NCBI GenBank assembly: GCA_003945285.1
Contig: AP019005.1
Span: 682,001-746,000, forward strand
Length of the DNA: 64,000 nt
Reading direction: 5' to 3'
Source: Hydrogenimonas sp.
GTDB taxonomy: Bacteria > Campylobacterota > Campylobacteria > Campylobacterales > Hydrogenimonadaceae
The notes under the pieces are model-generated. The model had not been told where the DNA came from, ran no database searches, and was given only the letters and a program-made list of their open reading frames with translations. This document shows positions 58,248 through 64,000 of this stretch, in pieces. Position 1 is the first letter of the stretch. The number at the start of each line of letters is the position of its first letter. A program made the position numbers and the translations under genes.

Positions 58248-59471
58248 ATGGAAAGAGTTTTTATAGCGAGACAGCCAATTGTCACCGGTTCGGGAGAGCT
58301 TTTTGCCCACGAACTTCTCTTCAGGGATTTTGCTGATAGTCTGAATCTATCTGACGGAGTTCACTTCAGCGACCTGTATACAACGAGCAGGGTTGCGGTC
58401 AACGCGATGAACCAGTTCGGAATAAACAGGCTCGTAGGTGACAGGCATGCGTTTATAAATGTTGACGGGGAGTTTATATACAGCGACTTTATAAAGATGC
58501 TTCCTAAAGATCGTTTCATCATGGAGATTCTCGAAGATGTGAAGATCGACGAGCAGCTGGCCGCAAGAGTTGAAGAGCTCGTACGAGAAGGTTACCGTTT
58601 CGCGCTGGATGATGCGGTTTTTGATGATGAATTCATAGAAAAATATGAGCCGGTTCTCTCTCTTGTAAAGATTGTAAAGATAGATATACGGCTCAACGAG
58701 ATAGAGAACGTAAAGCGTATGATAGGTCGGCTGGAGCGTTACGGAACTATTCTGTTCCTGGCAGAAAAGGTTGAGAGTATAGATGAGTACAGGGAGTACA
58801 GAGATGCCGGATGCACGCTGTTTCAGGGGTATTTCTTTGCAAAACCGGAGGTGAGTGAAAAGAGATCGCTCGATCCGGCCGAAAAGAGTATATTGGAGAT
58901 TACGGGCCTGCTAGCAGAAGACTCATCCTCTCTGGATGCGATAGCCCGGGCATTCGAAGGGGCACCGGATCTCTCTTTGCAGCTTCTGCAGTTTCTCAAC
59001 TCAGCCAGCTTCGCTTTCAAAAATCCTATCAGATCGATCGTGCATGCTGTGAACATGATAGGCAGAAGCGAGCTGCTGACATGGCTCTATCTGCTGGCAT
59101 ACGCGAAGGGTGACGCTTCGAAAATGCGCAGCTCGCCGCTGGTCTCACTCGCCGCCTTCAGGTCGAAGCTTATGAGGAAGATATCGGCTCTGCATAGAGA
59201 CGGAACGCAGATGCAGGATATGGCCGCACTAACCGGAACTCTCTCTTTGGCCGATATACTTTTCCAGATTCCTATTGCCGATATAATGAAAGAGATAGAG
59301 ATAGACGAGTCGATCAAAGCCGCCCTGCTGGGAAAGAGCGGTGTTCTGGCGGAGTATCTGAATATATCGGAGGCCGTCGAGAGGGCCGATTTGAAGAGGT
59401 GCGTCCAGATAGCGGAGCGGATCGGTATCGATATTGGAGAGCTTGAACTCTCTGTTTTGGAGAGTTATTGA
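58248..59471 (+). CDS. EAL-HDOD two-domain signalling protein (YuxH-like)
   Basis: This 407-residue cytosolic protein joins a degenerate EAL domain (about 1-200; IARQPIVTGSGELFAHELLF has ELL in place of EAL) to an HDOD domain (200-400). The lost catalytic residues suggest it binds rather than cleaves c-di-GMP, as proposed for the YuxH/CdgJ family. The ATG is preferred over a TTG two codons earlier. The HDOD protein near 15 kb may be a functional relative. Confidence 0.87.
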   Translation: MERVFIARQPIVTGSGELFAHELLFRDFADSLNLSDGVHFSDLYTTSRVAVNAMNQFGINRLVGDRHAFINVDGEFIYSDFIKMLPKDRFIMEILEDVKIDEQLAARVEELVREGYRFALDDAVFDDEFIEKYEPVLSLVKIVKIDIRLNEIENVKRMIGRLERYGTILFLAEKVESIDEYREYRDAGCTLFQGYFFAKPEVSEKRSLDPAEKSILEITGLLAEDSSSLDAIARAFEGAPDLSLQLLQFLNSASFAFKNPIRSIVHAVNMIGRSELLTWLYLLAYAKGDASKMRSSPLVSLAAFRSKLMRKISALHRDGTQMQDMAALTGTLSLADILFQIPIADIMKEIEIDESIKAALLGKSGVLAEYLNISEAVERADLKRCVQIAERIGIDIGELELSVLESY

Positions 59472-59502
59472 TCGACTCTACATAAAAGCTTAATATAATA
59501 AC

Positions 59503-59565
59503 AGACCTTACGCAAAATCAGCAGGGCAAATCCCGCTCGGCGTGCAGATTTTGCGTAATGTTAGT
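59503..59565. repeat. Element II, short internally deleted copy
   Basis: ACCTTACGCAAAATC at the left and GATTTTGCGTAATGT at the right frame only about 35 bases, including AGGGCAAATCCCGCTCGGCG, the right-hand interior of the full copy at 63 kb. This is the pattern expected of an internally deleted derivative. The remainder of the 220-base gap before nhaA is AT-rich with no ORF. End positions are accurate to a few bases. Confidence 0.75.
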
Positions 59566-59693
59566 TAACATATCAGTTATCAAGTTGAATCTTTCTTGAA
59601 TATCAAATATAGATATTAAAATAACGGAAACAGCTTTCGGAGATAGATTAAATAGATATAATTCTCCAGATTTGCATTGACCGAGAGGAAGCC

Positions 59694-60866
59694 ATGAAAA
59701 GATTGGAAGAGTTTATCAAAAAAGAGTCGTCGGCGGGAGTTTTGCTGATTTTCGTCACCATAGTGGCGCTGATTTTACAGAACAGCCCCCTTTCGGAGCT
59801 TTACAGCAGTTTTCTGCATACACCGGTCGAGGTGAGATTCGGTGCGCTTCAGATTGCCAAACCGCTTCTTCTATGGGTGAACGACGGGTTGATGGCCGTC
59901 TTCTTTTTCCTAATCGGCCTCGAAGTGAAGCGGGAAGTGATGGAGGGGCATCTCTCCTCCGTCAGACAGGTGGCGCTTCCCGGTATCGCGGCCCTGGGGG
60001 GTATGGTGGTGCCGGCCCTCGTCTATATACTTTTCAACAAGGGTGAATCTTTCGCCATGAACGGCTGGGCCATACCTACCGCTACGGATATAGCATTCGC
60101 CCTCGGCATACTCTCGCTGCTTGGAAACCGTGTGCCGGTCTCTTTGAAGATATTTCTGATGGCGCTGGCCATTATCGACGACCTCGGAGCCATCATAATA
60201 ATCGCACTCTTCTACACCAGCGATCTGTCGATGCTCTCGATAGGTGTCGCTTCCGCCGCACTTATCGTGCTTTTCATACTGAACCGTATGGGGGTCGCGA
60301 AGAAAGCGGCCTATATACTGGTAGGAATCGTGCTTTGGGTGAGCGTTCTGAAGTCGGGGGTTCATGCCACGCTTGCGGGAGTGGCGCTCGCATTTTTCAT
60401 TCCGCTGAAATCTACCGCAAGTGACGGAAAGGTCTTCTCGATGTCTAAAGAGATGGAGCACGACCTTCACTACTGGGTCGCCTTTATGATTCTGCCCCTT
60501 TTCGCTTTCGTAAATGCCGGGGTCGATCTCCGCGGAATCTCCGTCGAAGAGATGTTCGGTCCGGTTCCGATGGGTATTATGCTCGGACTTTTTATCGGCA
60601 AGCAGCTCGGTGTTTTCGGTTTCAGCTGGCTGGCCATACGCTTCAAGTTCGCCACGCTTCCGGAGGGTGCAAGCTGGAGGCAGCTCTACGGTGTAGCCGT
60701 GTTGACCGGTATCGGTTTCACGATGAGCCTCTTCGTCGACTCTCTGGCCTTCAGCGACAGTGAGGTCTACAAGTATGCCGACAAGCTGGCGATACTTCTG
60801 GGCTCTTTCCTCTCGGGAATAGTCGGATACTTTATTCTAAAAGGGACCAAACCGGCGTCAAAATGA
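59694..60866 (+). CDS. nhaA: Na+/H+ antiporter NhaA
   Basis: This 390-residue antiporter exports Na+ for H+ in pH and sodium homeostasis. It has twelve membrane segments. Signatures include [30 protein letters not shown] and the Asp pair in [15 protein letters not shown], which correspond to the ion-binding aspartates in E. coli NhaA. Its 3' end overlaps the convergent next gene by nine bases. Confidence 0.95.
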   Translation: MKRLEEFIKKESSAGVLLIFVTIVALILQNSPLSELYSSFLHTPVEVRFGALQIAKPLLLWVNDGLMAVFFFLIGLEVKREVMEGHLSSVRQVALPGIAALGGMVVPALVYILFNKGESFAMNGWAIPTATDIAFALGILSLLGNRVPVSLKIFLMALAIIDDLGAIIIIALFYTSDLSMLSIGVASAALIVLFILNRMGVAKKAAYILVGIVLWVSVLKSGVHATLAGVALAFFIPLKSTASDGKVFSMSKEMEHDLHYWVAFMILPLFAFVNAGVDLRGISVEEMFGPVPMGIMLGLFIGKQLGVFGFSWLAIRFKFATLPEGASWRQLYGVAVLTGIGFTMSLFVDSLAFSDSEVYKYADKLAILLGSFLSGIVGYFILKGTKPASK

Positions 60867-62807
60867 TTCGGTCCCGGTGTCGCACCGGGCTTTCAGTGCG
60901 GCTTCCAGCTCCTCTGCGCTTTTGCATGATGCGAAGCAGCTGCTCCTTCCGCAGAGGAGAAAGTCCGGCAGGGCTTCACTCTTGAAGAGTATATAGGGAT
61001 ACCCGTAGTTGTAGGTAAGGTCTCTGATCTCTTCAAGCCGGTTGGGCAGCGACTTTATTACGATATCCTCCTTCAGATACCTTATCGCGGCAGATACGAA
61101 CGTTGCGTGCCACATCGGCTGCTTTATGATCTTTATGGAGTTGTATTCGAGCGTTTTGAAGGCCGTGTGGGTATACTTTTCGTTCACCAGACTTCCGAGC
61201 TTCAGCAGCAGGGCTGTGATAACGGCGGAGCTTGCCGGATAGCTCGTGTCCGAAATGTCGGCTTCTGTAGGGAACTCGCCTCTGCTGAAAAGCCACTTCC
61301 CGCTCCTGTAGTAGAGCTCCGTCGCCTTTTCGGCGATCTCCTCCGAAAGCCTCAGCCACTTCTCGTCGAGGGTCGTCTCGTAGGCCTGCAGCAGTGCTTC
61401 GCCAAGATATGCGTAATCTTCCAGAAACGCCTCTATCCTGGGTGTACCGCCCGAAAGAACCGAGTGGTAGAGCTGCCCCTTTTTATACATGAGATCCGTC
61501 AGGGCTTCCAAAGAGGCCAGGGCGTCACCGAGGTATCTTTTGTCGATCTCGGCCGCCATGAAGAGACTCTTCACCATCATGGCGTTCCAGGAGGTGATGA
61601 CTTTTTTGTCTATGAATGGATAGTTTCGCGATGCGCGGATCTTTCCGAGAATCGTTTTCACATCTTCCCACCAAGGATAGTCGGCAAGCGACTCGTTTCT
61701 GACGATGTTTTTTCCCTCGAAGCTGCCTTTCGGGGTGATACCCAGGGCTCTGCATATCTCTTCAGCCTCTTTTTGGGAGTATCCCTCTTCCCCGAGCGCA
61801 CTCATAACCTCGTCGTAGCCGTATATGAAGTAGGTTCCCTCAGCTCCGTCGCTGTCGGCATCGCTCGCACTGTAAAAGAGGTTGTCGTGCATCATCTTCT
61901 CTTTCATGAACGCTATAGTCTCTTCGGCAACATCGAAATAGAATCTCTCTTTGGTGACCCTGTAGGCGCGAATATAGGTTTCGCATACCAGAGCGTTGTC
62001 GTACGTCATCTTTTCGAAGTGCGGAACCAGCCAGAGATCGTCGGTGCTGTAGCGGCTGAAGCCGCCGTCCACAAGGTCGCGGAGACCCCCTTTAGCCATG
62101 TTTTTCAGCGTCGTTTCGACCATTCGCAGAGGTTCGGGTTTTTTTGTAAGCAGGTGGATCTCCAGCAGCAGGTTCAAAGCGGATGTATGCGGAAATTTCG
62201 GCGCTTTGGAGAAGCCGCCGAACCTGCTGTCGAAAAGATCTTCACACTGCGCGACCGTTCTGTCGATAAGGGAGAGATCGAGCCTTGCGGCCTTTACCGG
62301 ACCCTCTTTGGGTCTCAGAAAACGCTGGATCTCGTCGGCATTTTTTACGATCGTCTCCGGGGTTCGGCTCCATTTGGTGTGAATGACCTCTATCAGCTCC
62401 ATGAAGCCCATAATGTTGTATTTTCGTACAGGCGGTATGTAGGTACCCGCAAAAAACGGTTTTTTGTCCGGGGTCATGAAGATGGAGAGGGGCCATCCAC
62501 CCGGGCGCTGGTTCAAAAATGCGTGGACGGACTGGTAGTGTTTGTCGATATCGGGCCGCTCCTCCCGGTCCACTTTGATGGAGATGAAGTTTTCGTTCAA
62601 AAATTTTGCTATCTCTTCGTTTTCGAATACCTCTCTCTCCATAACATGGCACCAGTGGCAGCTGCTGTAGCCGATGCTCAGAAATATGGGGAGGTTGAGT
62701 CTCTGTGCCTCTTCGAAAGCTTCGTCACACCAGGGCCGCCAGTCGACAGGGTTCTGTGCATGCTGCTGAAGATAGGGGGACTCTTCGTTCGCCAGTCTGT
62801 TGGACAT
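60858..62807 (-). CDS. Thioredoxin-like DUF255/YyaL family protein
   Basis: This 649-residue protein has an N-terminal thioredoxin-like domain (about 1-160; [15 protein letters not shown] and [13 protein letters not shown], with the CxxC at about 50-53) and a long helical toroid domain related to six-hairpin glycosidases. The family (spermatogenesis-associated protein 20) is widespread but uncharacterised. There is no signal peptide, so it is cytosolic. Confidence 0.88.
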   Translation of the reverse strand: MSNRLANEESPYLQQHAQNPVDWRPWCDEAFEEAQRLNLPIFLSIGYSSCHWCHVMEREVFENEEIAKFLNENFISIKVDREERPDIDKHYQSVHAFLNQRPGGWPLSIFMTPDKKPFFAGTYIPPVRKYNIMGFMELIEVIHTKWSRTPETIVKNADEIQRFLRPKEGPVKAARLDLSLIDRTVAQCEDLFDSRFGGFSKAPKFPHTSALNLLLEIHLLTKKPEPLRMVETTLKNMAKGGLRDLVDGGFSRYSTDDLWLVPHFEKMTYDNALVCETYIRAYRVTKERFYFDVAEETIAFMKEKMMHDNLFYSASDADSDGAEGTYFIYGYDEVMSALGEEGYSQKEAEEICRALGITPKGSFEGKNIVRNESLADYPWWEDVKTILGKIRASRNYPFIDKKVITSWNAMMVKSLFMAAEIDKRYLGDALASLEALTDLMYKKGQLYHSVLSGGTPRIEAFLEDYAYLGEALLQAYETTLDEKWLRLSEEIAEKATELYYRSGKWLFSRGEFPTEADISDTSYPASSAVITALLLKLGSLVNEKYTHTAFKTLEYNSIKIIKQPMWHATFVSAAIRYLKEDIVIKSLPNRLEEIRDLTYNYGYPYILFKSEALPDFLLCGRSSCFASCKSAEELEAALKARCDTGTESF

Positions 62808-62895
62808 GATAGTACCTTTTTTGTATCGATAGTAGCAATTTTACCATAGGGCACCTCTAAAAAGTTCCATCACGACCGGTCTGACCGTTGCCGTT

Positions 62896-63099
62896 AAGGT
62901 AGTTGGCTCAAAGGAAAAAACCGAGACGGGTCGGCAAAACCTGTACGCAGGTGCGATTTGCCCTTCGGGGCGCGGCAACGAGGCTAAAAACCGCAAATTC
63001 CTACGGAACCCTTCGGGCACGAGCGGTTTTCTTGACGCCCCGCTGCCGCTCAAATCACAATGCTGGCAGATTTCGCCGACCCGTCTCTTCATCTACCTT
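62896..63099. repeat. Element II variant with different ends
   Basis: The inverted ends are AAGGTAG/CTACCTT and, inside them, GAGACGGGTCGGC/GCCGACCCGTCTC (13 bp perfect). The interior resembles element II: TGCGATTTGCCCTTCGGGGC, CTAAAAACCGC, GAGCGGTTTTCTTGAC and GCCGCTCAAATC. It therefore shares the core but has a different terminal sequence. Confidence 0.75.
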
Positions 63100-63114
63100 G
63101 AGTTTTGAATCACC

Positions 63115-63291
63115 GTAACCGACCTTACGCAAAATTTGTCAGCCCCGGGGTTTGAGCGGAAAAATATCGTTCAAAAAACCGCGCTTGCCCGTTAGGGCGC
63201 CGAAGGCCTTTAGAGGTGCCCTATAGATATTTTGCAGCGTCCCGCAGGGCAAATCCCGCTCAGCGTGCAGATTTTGCGTAAGGTCGGTTAC
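63115..63291. repeat. Element II, full-length copy 2
   Basis: This copy has 21-bp perfect terminal inverted repeats (core CCTTACGCAAAAT). The interior matches copy 1 in reverse orientation (CAGCCCCGGGGTTTGAGCGG, AAAAACCGCGC) but then carries an extra piece with TTTAGAGGTGCCCTA. The 565-base gap between the DUF255 gene and tetR is filled by this copy, the variant element and the tetR promoter. Confidence 0.85.
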
Positions 63292-63304
63292 CGTAATTAG
63301 CACC

Positions 63305-63351
63305 TTGACAAGAGACGGAGTCTGTCGTAGAATGTTAGAGTAATTACTCTA
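63305..63351 (+). promoter_or_regulatory. tetR promoter and operator
   Basis: TTGACA (63305-63310) and TAGAAT (63328-63333) are separated by 17 bases. A 16-bp perfect palindrome, TAGAGTAATTACTCTA, spans 63336-63351 just downstream. It is the expected place for autorepression by the TetR protein that follows. Confidence 0.7.
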
Positions 63352-63372
63352 GAATACCTCAAAAGGTTGCTT

Positions 63373-63996
63373 ATGGGTTCGGAAGGTACAAGGAGAAAGA
63401 TACTCGATGCGGCACTTCATCTTTTCAACGAAGCGGATACGCAGAGGGCATCTACAAACCACATAGCCAGGGCCGCAGGGGTGAGTCCCGGAAACCTCTA
63501 CTACCACTTCAGGAACAGAGAAGAGATAATCAGAGCGCTCTATGCGATGATGACGGAGAAGATCGGCTTCGCCCAAAAACCTCTGCCAGACACGATGTGC
63601 CAACTCAAGCTCTACTGCTCTTTCGTCTCGGACGTCTGGTGGGAGTACCGCTTCTTCCGGCGCGAGCTCATCTTTCTAATGAAGAGAGACCCGGCACTGG
63701 AGCAGGCGGTGGTGAGGGACAACCGGCTGCAGCACTCCAAGTTTCTGGCACTTGTGGAGAAGCTCCGTGACGAAGGGTATATCCTGCTTCCCAACGACGA
63801 CACGATAGAGCTTCTTGCAGATACGGCGATGCTCTACAGCCAGTTTTGGACACCATACCTGATGAGCCTCGGCAACAGTGTGACCGCACCGGCCGTAAGG
63901 ATGGTCTCGGAAAGAATAATGGACCTGTTCGGCCCCTACCTGAGCGAGAAGGCGAAAAGGGAGCTGGCGGATTGCTACACGAAATCTACACAATAG
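63373..63996 (+). CDS. TetR/AcrR family transcriptional regulator
   Basis: This 207-residue regulator has an N-terminal helix-turn-helix (RRKILDAALHLFNEADTQ, then ISNHIARAAGVSPGNLYYHF with SNH read as TNH). The ligand domain is all-helical with an aromatic-rich segment (SDVWWEYRFF) typical of members binding hydrophobic ligands. The ATG follows AAAAGG; a TTG two codons earlier is possible. The target genes are off the window, and a palindromic operator lies upstream. Confidence 0.88.
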   Translation: MGSEGTRRKILDAALHLFNEADTQRASTNHIARAAGVSPGNLYYHFRNREEIIRALYAMMTEKIGFAQKPLPDTMCQLKLYCSFVSDVWWEYRFFRRELIFLMKRDPALEQAVVRDNRLQHSKFLALVEKLRDEGYILLPNDDTIELLADTAMLYSQFWTPYLMSLGNSVTAPAVRMVSERIMDLFGPYLSEKAKRELADCYTKSTQ

Positions 63997-64000
63997 ATCG

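Noticed and set aside
61107-62849. 580-codon open frame antisense to the DUF255 gene
   Set aside because: The minus-strand protein is a clear family member over its whole length, and the plus frame shows no domain and an unlikely composition.

Overview
The window reads as a chromosome segment from a Campylobacterota (epsilonproteobacterial) organism. Gene order rather than any single gene makes the case: (cvpA)-fur-lysS, rnr-holA-rpsF-ssb-rpsR, ilvC-polysaccharide deacetylase-(island)-dprA-ruvX, queA-tatC-tatB-hemW, rppH-lysC-hobA-holB-folP-lipoprotein-ligA-tlyA-ribF-cmoA, Rrf2-flhA beside rpsO, and hrcA-grpE-dnaK all match arrangements I remember from Campylobacter jejuni and Helicobacter pylori. 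hobA (a DnaA partner), cetA/cetB energy taxis and the short HrcA are lineage markers. Core genes look moderately G+C-rich by eye, which fits deeper-branching chemolithotrophic members better than Campylobacter itself, but genus cannot be assigned from this window.

Layout. 1-5.8 kb (minus): lysS start, fur, cvpA, a diguanylate cyclase, class II DAHP synthase, pilT, a YffB-like ArsC-family protein and gatC. 6.1-9.9 kb (plus): an overlapping run of a TM-anchored protein, a lipoprotein, a small unknown, coaX, short-form hisG and a methyltransferase. 10-18 kb (minus): rpsR, ssb, rpsF, holA, rnr, an HDOD protein and a NIT-MCP-CZB receptor. 18.2-20.3 kb (plus): ilvC and a polysaccharide-deacetylase-like protein.

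20.3-29.2 kb is an accessory island set into the usually contiguous ilvC-deacetylase-dprA-ruvX order. It is bracketed by inverted copies of a 166-bp self-complementary element, with a third copy inside. It carries an SLC13-type transporter, a DedA-PAP2 membrane enzyme, a glycine-zipper lipoprotein, a P460-like cytochrome, an intact and a decayed copy of one toxin-antitoxin module, two remnants of one membrane-protein gene, a MntA-HepT pair, and an AT-rich AAA-TOPRIM (OLD-like) ATPase gene.

29.3-34.8 kb: dprA, a GGDEF-like orphan, a PEBP protein, ruvX, a diguanylate cyclase with a periplasmic c-type heme motif, exonuclease III and a 49-residue membrane peptide. 34.8-47.3 kb: queA/tatCB and hemW (minus), then the ten-gene rppH-to-cmoA run (plus). 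47.3-53.6 kb: cetA/cetB, a DHH phosphoesterase, flhA, an Rrf2 regulator and rpsO. 54-64 kb: the heat-shock operon, with CIRCE-like and HAIR-like operators, a DNA glycosylase, an EAL-HDOD protein, nhaA, a DUF255 thioredoxin-like protein and a TetR regulator.

Two families of palindromic non-coding repeats recur in the intergenic spaces: the 166-bp element, and a second family ending in CCTTACGCAAAAT inverted repeats with full-length, internally deleted and decayed forms. Together with the bracketed island and the heme-DGC, these are the most unusual parts of the window. I saw no tRNA, rRNA or CRISPR array.
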